A stretch of 64,000 nt of DNA from Polytrichum commune (lineage: Eukaryota; Streptophyta; Polytrichopsida; Polytrichales; Polytrichaceae): NCBI GenBank assembly GCA_950295325.1, contig OX485805.1, positions 1,178,501 through 1,242,500 of the forward strand, written 5' to 3'. The notes below the pieces were generated by a model that saw nothing but the letters and a program-made list of their open reading frames with translations, ran no database searches and had not been told where the DNA came from. Made by a program: the position numbers and the translations under genes. The stretch's first letter is position 1, and the number at the start of each line of letters is the position of its first letter. Positions 13,084 to 24,831 of the stretch are shown piece after piece.

Positions 13084-16000
13084 TTGCCGATTGATAAAGC
13101 GGGCAAGCCCACCAAGGTGCGGTTTGGAAAGGGCAAACCGCATGAGACAAAGGAGGCCGCGATGCATGTAACCTTTCAATGTGGGACATTGGATTTTTGT
13201 CAAAATTTCACACCAAGTGAAATAGATGAAATGCATGTCATTGTGAAGGCCGCCTTCTTTGAAACTCACATGAAAGATGTGAGGTGCAAGCCGGTTTGCT
13301 TGCGGTCCATTATGATGTGTCATAATGGCAATGAGTTGATGTTCAAATTGACAAGGACTCCTATGGTAGGAGGACCCAAGTTGAATTTGGTCTTAATGGA
13401 CCAACTGAAAAATAGAAAACATAATGGTCGTGGTTCCATTGGAGCAACTTCAAGGAATGTATGGAGAGGCTAGGAAAGATGGACCTCCTCCAAATCACAT
13501 TGGTGGGATGTTGGTGAGATACAAGGATGTATTCACCAATGTGTTGCTCAAAAAGTTACCGCCAAGGAGTGAAAAATAACTTTGCTCAACGAGAGATTGA
13601 GTTCTTGAGGTATGTGGTGACAAAGGAAGTTGGTGGACGAACATGAAGAATGTCAAGGCAATCCAAGAAGAGAATTGGCCCTTGACTCAAGAAAAAGGCT
13701 TAGGTCATTTGTTGGCCTAACCAACTACTACCACCACTTCATTCATGGTTTTTCTAAGGTTGCTAGAACCTTAGTCAACATGTTGGGAAAAATGGCTATC
13801 CCAAGAGTGGGATGAGCCTTGTCACCAAGCCTTTGGGAAGCTCAAGAAAAAGTTCTCTTCACAAGATGTGGTTAAGTTTCGGGTTTTCATGAGCATGTTG
13901 AGGTGCACATGAAGGCAAAGGACTTTACCATTGGCGGATGTTGATCCAAGATGGAGGACCATTGCTTATGGGAGCATTAAGCTCCATGGTTGTAGAAGCT
14001 TGTCCAACTTGTGCAAGAAATGGCTATCCCAAGAGTAGGATGAGCCTTGCCACCAAGTCTTTGAGGAGCTTAAGACCAAGTTCCTCTTTACCACCCGTGT
14101 TCAAGTTCGCGGAGCTTGAAAAACCTTTTGAGGTGCATACGGGGGGCGAGGACTTTACCATTGGCGGATGTTGATGCAAGATGGATGGCCATTGCATACG
14201 AGAGCATGAAGCTCGATGGTTCAACTTGTGCAAGAAATGGCTATCCCAAGAGTGGGATGATGTTTGTCACGAGTCTTTGGGGAGCTTAAGACCAAGTTCT
14301 CTTCACCGCCCGTGCTCAAGTTTACCGAGCTTGACAAACCTTTTGAGGTGCATATGGGGGTGAATGATTTTGCCAATGGTGGATTATGTGTAAGATGGAT
14401 GGCCATTGCATATGGGAGCATGAAGCTCGATGGTTGTCAAAGAAGACAACCAACTCATGACAAAGAATTTCTTTGCCGTAGTGCATTGCTTGAAGATGTG
14501 GCGACACTATTTGGGGTTGCACAAAGCAAAGGTCTACATGGACAATGTGTCCTAAAAGAATTTTGACATTGAAGCGCAAGTGAGCGCCAAGTCATTGCGG
14601 TGACATGATAGTTTGGCGCTTATGAAGGTGGATTTGATCCACAAACCGGACCGTGGAAATGTGGTGCCGGATGCGCTAAGTAGACTGGAAAAATTCCAAG
14701 CAATGAGAACCATCCAAACCTTGTGGCTAATGTGTGCCGGCGAAGGAAACTTGTGATGCAAGATACAGGAGGGGTAAATTAACTACCCCAAAGCACAAAA
14801 GCTTTTAGGTGAGCTTCGCAAGAGCAAGGTGCTCAAAGAGGTTAAGTTGGTGGACGGATTGTTCAAGTGCAAGCAAAGTTGGGTGTATGTGCCACAAGGC
14901 AAGTAGAGGCTATCGGTTTTGAAGGAGGAATTTGATAGTCCTATTGCCGGCCTTAGAGGAGAAAGAAAAAATCGCCATAGAATGGTATCATGGAGGTACC
15001 ATTGGCGGTGCATAAAGGAAGATATAGCCCACTTTGTGAAGGCTTGAATCAAAGTGCAAAGTGAACCGAGCCTCTTATCAAAAGCAAGGCGGTTTCTTGC
15101 AACCGTTGCCTATCCCGTGGGCGCCATGGCATAGTATGTGCATGGACTTGATCACAAGTTTGCCGGAGTCACATGCGTATGATGCCATCTTGTTGATGGT
15201 AGAGTGGTTTGCCAAGTTGGCACACATGGTGCCGATTGTGGGAACCGCCACCGCGTTGGAGACCGCATAGCCTTTTCTCAAAGGATGGTTGAGGCACCAC
15301 GGGTTGCCAAGAGTGATTGTGTGGGATAAAGATTCAAAGTTCACAAGTGCATTTTCAATGCATTTCTCTAAGGAGGTCGGAATGAAACTAAGGTTTAGCA
15401 CGGCCTTGCATTCCCAAATGGATGGGAGAACGGAGCGTGCGAATGGAGTCTTGAAGCAATACTTGAGGAACTTAGTGGGGGCGGACCAAGGAGATTGGGC
15501 GGACTATGTGGGTTGAGCGGAGTGTAATTGCAATGTAGCCACGCACTTGGCTACCAAGGGGTGGTCTTTCGTGGTGGCTTATGGAGTGGATGCGCTCCAA
15601 CCTATTAACCTAGCTCTCGAGGGGGCACATTCAACACTAGAGTTCAACCAAGATGGTGAGGACTTGGCCAAGGATGGTAAACAAATCTTGGAGATGACCA
15701 AGTTGTTGGTGGAGAAAGCCCGAAGGTGCTACGGAGTGCTAGTAAATGCCGGAAGACGCGAAGTGGAGAATGAGGTGGGCCAAAAGGTGTTGTTGAATGT
15801 GAACAACTTCACTTAGCCGGAAGGCCTCGCTCCAAAAGTTCATGTCCAAAATTGGAGCTTCGTTTTCCATTGTGGAATAAATGTTCAAGGACATGTATAA
15901 GTTGGAATTACCTCCGGAGATCAAAGTGCATCCGACATTTCATGTCTCATTACGAAAATCATATAAGGACGACACCTTGTGGCCGATCACAAGCAAGTGA

Positions 16001-16260
16001 TTAGGCCACATCCCGACCTTGTGGAGGTCATTTGGAACATGAGGTAGGAGGGCATCCTCAAGTGTAGGAAGCCCAAGTGAAAATGAAAGAAAATGTACAA
16101 AGGAGTACTTGGTGAAATGGTGAGGATACCATGAGAAAGAAACCGCTTGGGTGGCGGCAAGAGACATGGTCAACACCAATGAATTGGTGAAGCACTTTGA
16201 AGAAACTAAGGCTAAGGATTCCAATAAAATGAAGCGTAGGCATTGATGAGGACATCAATC
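13084..16260 (+). pseudogene. Element B pol polyprotein remnant
   Basis: Readable blocks in order: the second half of a retropepsin-like protease (13084-13470, ending near GGPKLNLVLMDQL); RT thumb (RSFVGLTNYYHHFIHG at about 13700); three tandem copies of an about 210-bp RT/RNase H junction block (about 13790-14430); RNase H (about 14430-14740); integrase (15100-15816, with HHGLPRVIVWDKDSKF and TERANGVLKQYLRN); and the integrase tail with chromodomain (15830-16245, ending AKDSNKMKRRH). In-frame stops include TAA at 14553-14555, TAA at 14775-14777 and TAG at 15268-15270, all present at the matching places in element A. The gag part (12003-13080) has no convincing open frame. Confidence 0.85.
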
Positions 16261-17048
16261 TCCTTTAGTGGGGGAGAGACACTAGTAGCACACTTAGCCT
16301 CGAGGTTAATTACTCCACAACATGAACTTGTTCTTTGGCTTGAGGGAATAAAGTCCAAACTTTAGTGGTGCAAAGAGAAAAGTATGAGATGAGGTCCTAG
16401 TCTTGTACTTGTGCTTGGTTAATGGAAGAGGGGGAATAGATATGCCAAACTAAGTTGGGTAAGCCGAGTAATTGGGGGCCATGGCTTGGAGGGGCCTTGG
16501 ATAAAACCAAGAAATTTCTTAGCCGTGGGCTTGTCCGGGCGGGGACAAGGTGATGGCGCGTGCTCATAAAAGTGCTACCCGCGAGCTAACGAGAGTTGGC
16601 GCATGGGAGTCATGAACCCATGTCTCAAAAGAGCAAAGTGGGAACCGAGTCGGGCGGGACTTGGCATCACCCCCGTGCAATCGAGGCGTGGCTTAACAAT
16701 GGAAAGCCATCTCGGAGTTGCAACAGAGACAACTTAGTGGAAGCGTTGAGGTCTCGCCTAGATGTGTCACGTTAGGCTAGTAGAGCCTAACGGGGGAGGC
16801 CCCAAAGTAGGGGCAACCCAAGTGAGTCCCAAAGTAGGTGGGTCAAATATAGGTTAGGTCCTTGGATGAGAGATCCAAGGTCGCTAACGGACCACCTAGG
16901 AACGACACCTTTGGGACTATGCCAAATTTGAAGATGCATTGTGGGGGTCGCGCCCTAAGGTAAACACAATGCCGCACCATAGAGGATGGCAACTTGAGAA
17001 TTGGTGTGCCGACTATGAGTATAGTCGATGAGGGCATCGACTCCGTTT

Positions 17049-17060
17049 GGTGGGGGTGAG
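17049..17060 (+). other. Polypurine tract of element B
   Basis: GGTGGGGGTGAG lies directly against the 3' LTR start. The same tract precedes the LTRs at 19485 and 49242, marking both of those as 3' LTRs. It would prime plus-strand DNA synthesis. Confidence 0.8.
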
Positions 17061-18033
17061 TGTCGCGCACCTCTCCATGAGGAGTGCCCGAAACACCATG
17101 GGCACAAGGGGGACCCCGGAGTGACACCCGGGACTTGTGGCGCCGTTGGTGAGAGGGCCCAAGTGATCCTAGTGTGGGTGAGGGCCCCGGGCGTTGGGAA
17201 CGCCTCCCACCCACGAAGATTAGGAGGCACAAGGGTAAGGCCATGAGTTATGCGTAGCTCATGGCGTGGTGATTCTAGAATGCTCAAGAACACCTCAATC
17301 GGAGGTGTGAGCTAGGAGTTATGGCCATTTGAGTGGGGCGCTGTCCCGGGACAGCGCCCTGGTACAGCAGTGCCTGGGAGTGATTCCCGGGACTGCCAGG
17401 GTTCAAACAGGCATAACTTCCTCACCACTTGCCCGAATGGGGAAAGTGAGGAGTCCATCGGCATCTACGTGAAGCGTAGATGAGGATGGAGTGTTTGGTT
17501 GTTATGATCAGACATCATAGAAGGAAGTTATGATGGTCTGAAGCTGCTGGGGGGTCCTATGCCCAGCAGCTAAAGGAAAATGTCCACTTGGCCCCAACTC
17601 TTGGTAGAGAGACAAGAGGTTGGTTGACGGTGGGGTAGGGGCCCCGCGTGAAGTCCTAGAGGCTTATATGGGTGAGGTGGTGTGGCCTCACCCACCCGAG
17701 GCCGAACGGCAAGGCCTCCATGGGCAATGGCCCATTGTGAGGCTATAGTTGCCTAGTATGGTTCGGGTTGTTGTAGTGTTGCTCCGGCAACGCGATGATC
17801 AACATAAGATTGGACTTCCATGGATGGAAGTCCACATCTAGGAATGGGTTACCGATTAAGGGGTGAGTCCCGAAAGTAAAGTAGGAGGGTTGGTTCCCTC
17901 CTATGAACTATAAGGTCCGGGGTAGGAGGAGCTAATCATTAGCATGGCGGAATGCGAATGGTTAGCGCTCGTAACCTTTGCTAGAATTGAAAATTGGCAA
18001 GATTGTCAAGGGGGGCTAGCAAGGGTTGCGACA
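17061..18033 (+). repeat. 3' LTR of element B
   Basis: This 973-bp repeat matches the 5' LTR apart from one base. No primer-binding site follows it. The older solo LTR continues at 18034 after the GTTGG duplication. Confidence 0.95.
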
Positions 18034-19484
18034 GTTGGTGAGAGGGCCCAAGTGGTCCTAGTGTGGGTGAGGACCCCAGGCGTTGGGAACGCCTCCCACC
18101 CATAAAGACTAAGAGGCACAAGGGTAAGGCCATGAGCAATGTGTAGCTCATGGCCTGGTGATTCTAGAATGCTCAAGAATACCTCAATCGGAGGTGTGAG
18201 CTAGGAGTTATGGCCATTTGAGTGGGGCGTTGTCCCAGGACAGCGCCTGGGTGTGATTCCCGGGACTGCCAAGGTTCAAACAAGCATAACTTCCTCAGTA
18301 CTTGCCTGAACGGGGCAAGTGAGGAATCCATCGGCATCTACGTGAAGCGTAGATGACGATGGAGTAGTTGCTTGTTAGCATCTGACATCATACAAGGAAG
18401 TAATGATGGTATGAAGCTGTTAGGGGCTTTTAGGCCCAACGGCTAAGGGAAAATGTCTACTTGGCCCCAACTCTTAATAGAGAGACAAGAGGTTTCTTGA
18501 CGGTGGGGTAGGGGCCCTGCGTAGAGTCTTAGAGGCTTATATGAGTGAGGTGGTGTGGCCTCACCCACCCGAGGCCGAACGGCACGGCCTCCATGGGCTT
18601 TCGCCCATTGTGAGGCCATAGTTGTCTAGTATGGTTCGGGTTGTTGTAGTGTTGCTCCGGCAATGCGATGATGAACATCGGATTGGACTTCCATGGATGG
18701 AAGTCCACATCGAGAAAATGAGTTACCGATTAAGGGGTGAGTCTCGAAAGCGAAGTAAGAGGGTTGGTTCCGTCCTACGAACTATAAGGTCTAGGGTAGG
18801 AGGAGCTAACCATTAGCATGGCGGAATGCGAAGGGTTAGCGCTCGTAACCTTTGCTAGACACAAAATTTGGAAAGATTGTTAAGGGAGCTAGCAAGGGTT
18901 GCGACAAGCTTGGAGGGGCTTTGGATAAAACCAAGAAACTTCTTAGTTGTGGGCTTGTCTGGGCGGGGGCAAGGTGATGGCGCGTGCTCATAAAAGTGCT
19001 ACCCGCGAGCTAACGAAAGTTGGCGCATGGGAGTCATGAACCCATGTCTCGAAAGAACAAAGTGGGAACCGAGTCGGGCGGGACTTGGCATCACCCCCGT
19101 GCGATTGAGGCGTGGCTTAACAATGAAAAACCATCTCAGAGTTGCAACCGAGACAACTAAGTGGAGGCGTTGAGGTCTCGCCTAGATGTATCATGTTAGG
19201 CTAGTGGAGCCTAACGGGGGAGGCCCCAAAGGAGGGGCAACCCAAGTGAGTCCCAAAGTAGGTGGATCTAGTGTAGGTGAGGTCCTTGGAGGAGAGATCC
19301 AAGGTTGCTAACGGTCCACCTAGGAACGACACCTTTGGGACTATGCCAAATTTGAAGATGCATTGTGGGGGTCGCGCCTGAAGGTAAACACAATGCCGCA
19401 CCATAGAGGATGGTACCTTGAGAATTGGTGTGCCAACTATGAGTATAGTCAATGAGGGCATCGACTCCGTTTGGTGGGGGTGAG

Positions 19485-20457
19485 TGTCGCGCACCTCTCT
19501 ATGAGGAGTGCCTGAAACATCATGGGCACAAGGGGGACCCCGGAGTGACACCCGGGACTTGTGGCGCCGTTGGTGAGAGGGCCCAAGTGATCCTAGTGTG
19601 TGTGAGGGCCCTAGGTGTTGGGAACGCCTCTCACCCACGGAGACTAGGAGGCATGAGGGTAAGGCCATAAGCTATGCTTAGCTCATGGCGTGGTGATTCT
19701 GAAATGCTCAAGATCACCTCAATCAGAGGTGTGAGCTAGGAGTTATGAGAATTTGAGTGGGGCGCTGTCCCGAGACAGCGCCCTGGTACAGCAGTGCCTG
19801 GGTGTGATTCCCGGGACTGCCAAGGTTCAAACAGGCATAACTTCGTCAGTAGTTGCCCAAATGGGGCAAGTGAGGAGTCCATCGGCATCTACGTAAAGTG
19901 TAGATGAAGATGGAGTGGTTAGTTGTTAGTATCAAACATCATACAAGGAAGTTATGATGGTCTGAAGCTGTTGGGGGCTTCTAGGCCCAGCGGCTAAGGG
20001 AAAATGTCTACTTGGCCCCAACTCTTGGTGGAGAGACAAGAGGTTTCTTGACGGTTTGGTAGGGGCCCCGCATAGAGTCCTAGAGGCTCATATGGGTGAG
20101 GTGGTGTGGCCTCACCCACCCGAGGCGGATCGGCACGGCCTCCATGAGCTTTGGCCCATTGTGAGGCCATAGTTGCCTAGTGTGCTTCGGGTTGTTGTAG
20201 TGTTGCTCCGGCAATGCGATGATCAACATAGGATTGGACTTCCATGGATGGAAGTCCACATGTAGAAATGGGTTACAGATTAAGGGGTGAGTCCCGAATG
20301 CAAAGTAGGAGGGTTGGTTCCCTCCTATAAATTATAAGGTCCGGGGTGAGAGGAACTAACCATTAGCATGGCGGAATGCGAAGGGTTTGCGCTCGTAACC
20401 TTTGCTAGGAATGAAAATTGGCAAGATGGTCAAGGGGGGCTAGCAAGGGTTGCGACA
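19485..20457 (+). repeat. 3' LTR of element A
   Basis: A 973-bp LTR preceded by element A's non-coding tail and purine tract. It differs from the B LTRs at many positions, consistent with greater age. The next bases (ACATG) would be the target duplication, but the left partner is missing because the 5' end of element A is lost. Confidence 0.9.
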
Positions 20458-20512
20458 ACATGAGACATTTTGCTCATTAATTTGGGCCATGATATACAAA
20501 AGACTTGGATCC

Positions 20513-21505
20513 GTGCAATAATGCAGACAACGGGCACTTGGAAGTTGGCAGTTTAGATAATTATTACTTTAGACATCACTCGGGAAGGGGAGCGCACGCC
20601 ACCACATGCGGTGTCTGGAAGGTGATTCCCAACCCACGAGCGAGGATTTTAACTTCCCGACACAGCTACACTGCTAAATATGATGTTTACTATCATATGG
20701 TATTCAATATGTCACCGTGGTAACTTTTGGGATGACTCTTCTTATGAATAAGTGAACAACTACTGTCATGGATGATGGATGAGTTCATCCATTGGCCATA
20801 ACTCTACTGTCTCTTGTGAGCAACTTGTGATGAAATACTGTCATGGATGATTGCAATTTGGATGAAAGATCACTTAGTAAGTGACAATAATTGCAACACT
20901 GTAAATCTTTAATCCCCAAACAGTTTACAAGGAACGACAATTAAAGTTGGGTTAACATCTAGTGCCGTGACACTATACTGCAGTTTACAATTAGTATTTA
21001 GCAAGACAGTCAGTGTTGAGCCAGACAAATAGAATTGGTGATACTAATATCGTATTTAGTGTGGTGGTCGGAGGATGGCAGATGCAACTAGGCCTGCAGA
21101 CAATTGTTCCCCCACTTGGTGCCTAGGGACACGATCAGTAAACTCCAATTTTTAAGAGCTTGTGGTAGCCCTCCTTGCATGGCAACCACAATTGCGGCAT
21201 TGACATGATCAAGTATGTATAAGTTATTCAACCACATAGTCAACAACATTATTCAGCCATGTGGGTCGGTTTCACGACTCTAGACTATGTCAATTATATT
21301 CCATGGAACCCCCTTCCAAAAAAAATGGGAATATTTATTTATTATGCGCGCATTGAGTATAGAGTCTCTCTTTGAATGTCTCATTGTTATTACACTTCCT
21401 ATTTAAAGCCAATTTTTTCCCTTATTTGTGGCCATCCATAACTTAGTTCCTATCACTTTGTCTTGACATTAATAAAGTAAAAAATTGACTTGATTGAAAG
21501 TTGAT
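20513..21505 (+). repeat. Left arm of a 993-bp inverted repeat
   Basis: This block reappears as its reverse complement at 27413-28405 with the same length and, by eye, only a few differences near the outer end. Flanking sequences differ, so the arms look like two copies of one mobile unit or an inverted duplication. The arm holds a MITE at 20669-21064. No coding sequence is recognised. Confidence 0.88.
20669..21064. mobile_element. MITE, about 396 bp, copy 1
   Basis: The ends are inverted: the left reads CTAAATATGATGTTTACTATCA and the right ends GATACTAATATCGTATTTAG. The interior carries GGATGAGTTCATCCATTGGCC. A diverged copy is at 60298-60675 and an inverted one at about 27854-28249. No coding capacity. 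The superfamily is not assigned because the target duplication is unclear. Confidence 0.6.
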
Positions 21506-21914
21506 GCATTGGCCAATGGTTATCAAGACAATTGCACTACTAGGAAGGGGGGTCGTTTCCACATCACAAGGACAGTAAAATCAACATTTTTTTGCAACCA
21601 AGACACATGTCATGAAGGTTGCAACATACTGTCATCCTGGACCAGTCTTATTATGTAACACAAACAGGATGTCAAAATCATGTCGTGATTTTAGCGAGTA
21701 TTTTTTTACTGCAGCAGTTAATTATGATTATGGGTAAAGTTCAGTGGTAATTTACGTTAATTTAATATTTTTATATATATCTCATTAAAAGTCATATATG
21801 GTTGGTAGGTCCACACCTTCTAAACCCTCCCAAATGGGTATAACCTTCAACATACGACTCAACTACAAGGATAGGCTACCTACCACACACCTATGTAGCA
21901 AGGCCAAGGGTGGC

Positions 21915-21990
21915 GGCCAAGGGATTCGAACCTTGCACCTTGTGACACCCACACATGTGCCTTAGCCACTAAGTCATCACATCACACGTG
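21915..21990 (-). other. tRNA-like sequence with Pol III A and B boxes in CACTA element 1
   Basis: On the minus strand, TGACTTAGTGG (21976-21966) resembles a Pol III A box. It is followed about 34 bases later by GGTTCGAATCC (21932-21922), a perfect B box. This spacing is normal for tRNA genes and tRNA-derived SINE heads. A complete cloverleaf with acceptor stem is not evident, so I do not call a functional tRNA. Confidence 0.6.
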
Positions 21991-22603
21991 ATATATATGG
22001 AGTGTTTCCAATCTTTTTAGACTAAGGCCACTATTTTCTCTCTACTACCTATTATTTACTGTATATAATTTATTGCCTTCCTATTACTATTTACTGTCTG
22101 ATATTTATTGTCTAATATTTACTGTCTAATATTTACTGTCTAATATTTAATATTTAATATTTACTATCTACTTTTTATTGTTTATTTCCCACTATTTATT
22201 TTTTCTGCCCATTATTTACTATTCATTGTCTATTATTTACCTATACTGTCTAGTATTTACTGTTTATAGATTAATATTTAATATTACCGGTCTGCTATTA
22301 TTATTTAATTTTATAGTATTTCATTTACTATTTACCATCTATTATTATTTAATATCATTATCTATTTATAATATTTAATGTTTAAAGTACCTTATTTACT
22401 ATTTATGGTCTGTTATTGTTAATTTAATTTTTATTATATATTATTTACTATTTCTTATGAAATATATAAAGTTTATTATTTATGATGTATTATTATAATG
22501 CTTTAATGTTGGATGAATGAAAGATACACTTGTATGCGGTAATTGCCTTTCTTCTACCTTAATAATTAATGAAGAAGGTGACTCACGTCTAGGTCTAGAT
22601 CTA

Positions 22604-24628
22604 CAGTCTAACCTTGATAATGTCACCCTTGTTAATGGGACACCTTGATATTGTCACCTAAAAGTTTGAAACCGATTTTCTTAGTGTAAAACTCCCTCGT
22701 TATTATCCCTATCACCCTTGTTAATGTCACTATTTTTTTCCAAAATCCGTAGTGTAAATGTGATAATATCAAATATGGATGGATTGTATGTGATGGTTGG
22801 ATGGACATATTGTAGTAGCCAAAAGGGTCATGAGCCACCCTTGTGATAAATGCAATGTTATTCAAAGGGTCATGAGCCGCCTCTGTGCACCAACCCTGAA
22901 CGGTGCTGTCTATACACGGCACTCAAAGGTGTTGTCTTTGACGGCGCTGCCAAGACTTCTTGGCCTCTATGCACCCCACCTTCCGTCACATGTGTTCACC
23001 TATGTGTCTTTGAGGGTTTCAGCTTGTGTGACGTAATTTAGGATGTTAAGTTCTACGGTTTAGCTGAGCTGGTACAGAGTAGTGTCGACTTAAGCTAAAT
23101 TAGTTCAATTGGTTTGCAATGTAGAAATCTCAAGATATGTGGCACGGTCTTCACTGTTTCTATAGTCAATAGTCGCATAGGAGAATCTAGTAAGATCCTG
23201 AAGACATCTTCAATTTTGATGAGACAGGTTTGTATTATAAAGCCTCTCCTTGCAAGACTTTGAATATTGGGAAGGCAAAAGGAAATAAAAAGAAGAAGGA
23301 CCGTGTGACATTGGGGCTTTGCACTAATATCTCAGGGAAGGAGCGATTGAAGCTTGTTTTCATTCACAAATCAACACGTCCCAGATGCTTTCCTCGGAAG
23401 TTTGATCCAAATAGTATAGTACACTATTATTCTAACAATTCAGCCTGGATGAATGGTGATGCTTTTACACATTGGGTGAAGAGTGAGAACCGAAGAATGG
23501 CATTGCAAGATAGAAAAATTTGCATTATTATGGATAATGCAGGAAGCCATGATATTCATGGTGAGGTCAAAAAAGTTATAGATGGATTCAATGCTTTTGT
23601 ACTCTCCCATATCACTATATTGTTTCTTCCACCAAATGTGACTTCAGTTGTTCAGCCTTTGGATCAAGGAGTGATTGCAGCATTCAAAATGTGCTATAAA
23701 CGCAAGCTTGTTGCCTGGACTTTGCAACAAATTGATAACTCAAATGAAGATTTGGGGAAACTGAATGTTGATCTATTTCAAGCAATGCTATGGTGTGTGG
23801 CGGCATGGCATGAATTAGATGATCAAACCATTAGAAATTGTTGGAGAAAGTCTGCCATATTGCCTGCAGCGTGGAATGCAGATATCAACAATTCTGATGA
23901 ACGTATGAAGTCCAAAATGGAGGAAGCAGCTTTGGAATTGGGCAATCTCATCGCCGCATTGAATTTGGGTTTGGATGTTGAAGGCAAGCCTATAGAAAAG
24001 CTTAGTCCTTTAGAGTACATAAACATGGAAGGTGAAGATGATTTTGAGGTGGAATATTCTACTGAGGAGCTTGTGCAATTAGTGCAAGATGGTGAACATG
24101 TACTTGATTCCATGGAAGAAGACCCATTGATTGTTAATAGCAATGATGATGAGTCTAAAGTAGTGAAGCTAAGCGATGCACAAAAATATGCTAAAGATGT
24201 TTTGAATTTTATGGCTAGCCAAGGTTCTCAGATTTTCAACACTCATGAGTTGTTAGGAATGAAAAACATCCATGACAAACTCATTAGAATTGGTGTTGGA
24301 CATTTAACATCACTAAAACAATGTGACATTAGAAGCTTCTTTGTCTCTAGTGAGAGGTCTTTACCTGATCTCAATGACACATTGTGATGTGCTCATGTTG
24401 TTATTCACAATTTTGAATTATATTTTACATTCAAAAACATTGAAGTCTTGTGTTTGTTTTTTTTTTTTTTTTTACATTGTAATTTCATTTTGATTTTCTA
24501 CCTTTTTTTTTTGATAATATCACATTATGCACAAATCTTCAAAATGTGACATTATCAAATATGTCACACCTTGTTTATATCACACTTTATGGTGAAACGG
24601 ATGGTGTGATATTATCAAGGTTAGACTG
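22604..24628 (+). mobile_element. Pogo-like Tc1/mariner transposon, 2,025 bp
   Basis: The termini are inverted repeats beginning CAGTCTAACCTTGATAAT, flanked by a TA duplication (22602-22603 and 24629-24630). It encodes one DDE-type transposase on the plus strand and sits inside CACTA element 1. The subterminal bases stay similar beyond the first 19 or so, with GTCACC on the left and ATCACACC on the right. TA target choice and the DDE_1 catalytic domain assign it to the pogo/Tigger/jerky branch. Confidence 0.9.
23194..24387 (+). pseudogene. Pogo/Tigger-type DDE transposase, N-terminus lost
   Basis: The frame is open from 23194 (just after TAA at 23191-23193) to the stop at 24385-24387, about 397 codons. 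The DDE triad is visible: first Asp in FNFDETGLYYKA, second in CIIMDNAGSHD, third in VVQPLDQGVI, with about 42 residues between the second and third. LPPNVTS before the third Asp is typical of Tigger/jerky transposases. The N-terminal helix-turn-helix and CENP-B-like DNA-binding part are missing: upstream sequence to 22604 is not coding. The catalytic domain could fold, but specific binding to its own ends is doubtful. An upstream exon joined by splicing is possible but I see none. Confidence 0.82.
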
Positions 24629-24831
24629 TACCTAGAAGATCTTTAAAACTAAATAAAGATAGAACATTCCTTCACGGACCTTTTGCATGACATGAAAGTG
24701 ACATAACTCCCACACATGCAAGAAATATATCACGGAGCTCAAAACTCAAGCGCGGAGCTCAAAACTCCAACACGAAAGTTTTTCATGTCATGGGCCACAT
24801 GTCAAAGTGACCCTCCTTCCTTGTAGTGTTG

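Larger units (their letters stand above)
10991..18033 (+). mobile_element. Young full-length chromovirus (element B), 7,043 bp
   Basis: Two 973-bp LTRs (10991-11963 and 17061-18033) differ, by my reading, at a single position (11450 C, 17520 G). The element is flanked by a perfect GTTGG duplication (10986-10990 and 18034-18038). A primer-binding site follows the 5' LTR and a purine tract precedes the 3' LTR. The internal region has the order protease, RT, RNase H, integrase, chromodomain but is riddled with stops and frameshifts, several shared with element A. The nearly identical LTRs say it inserted recently. The broken coding region says it must have been copied by proteins made elsewhere. 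Confidence 0.92.
10902..18906 (+). repeat. Old solo LTR of the chromovirus family, split by element B
   Basis: The LTR pieces 10902-10990 and 18039-18906 join into one about 957-bp LTR beginning TGTCGC and ending GCGACA. It is flanked by GGCTT on the left and AGCTT on the right, a 4-5-bp target duplication inside the 3' tail of element A, whose sequence continues at 18907. No internal region of its own is present, so it was reduced to a solo LTR by LTR-LTR recombination before element B landed in it. It differs visibly from the B LTRs, so it is older. Confidence 0.8.
1763..20457 (+). mobile_element. Old 5'-truncated Ty3/gypsy chromovirus (element A), with nested insertions
   Basis: Element A aligns along its length with full-length element B: remnants of protease, reverse transcriptase, RNase H, integrase and chromodomain, then the non-coding tail 18907-19484 and a 973-bp 3' LTR at 19485-20457. 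Integrase follows reverse transcriptase, the Ty3/gypsy order, and the C-terminal chromodomain places it among chromoviruses. It lacks the 5' LTR, primer site and gag: homology starts abruptly at about 1763 beside the decayed gene. It was later hit at 2751-6284, at 8324-10457, and by a same-family LTR at 10902 that was in turn split by element B. Many stops and frameshifts show it is inactive. Confidence 0.85.
21535..24828. mobile_element. Non-autonomous CACTA-type element 1, carrying a pogo-like insertion
   Basis: It begins CACTACTAGGAAGG and ends with the inverted counterpart CCTTCCTTGTAGTG, flanked by a 3-bp duplication TTG (21532-21534 and 24829-24831). CACTA ends and a 3-bp duplication define the En/Spm superfamily. 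Without the 2,025-bp pogo-like element at 22604-24628 it is about 1.27 kb, close to element 2 at 28673-29924. Both copies share a tRNA-like block, an A/T-rich stretch of TATTTACTGTCTA-like repeats (22030-22500 here) and a CTAGATCTAG motif near the right end. No transposase gene of its own. Confidence 0.85.

Noticed and set aside
21915..21990. A functional tRNA gene
   Set aside because: A and B boxes are present but I could not form a complete acceptor stem and cloverleaf, and the block recurs inside a transposon family.
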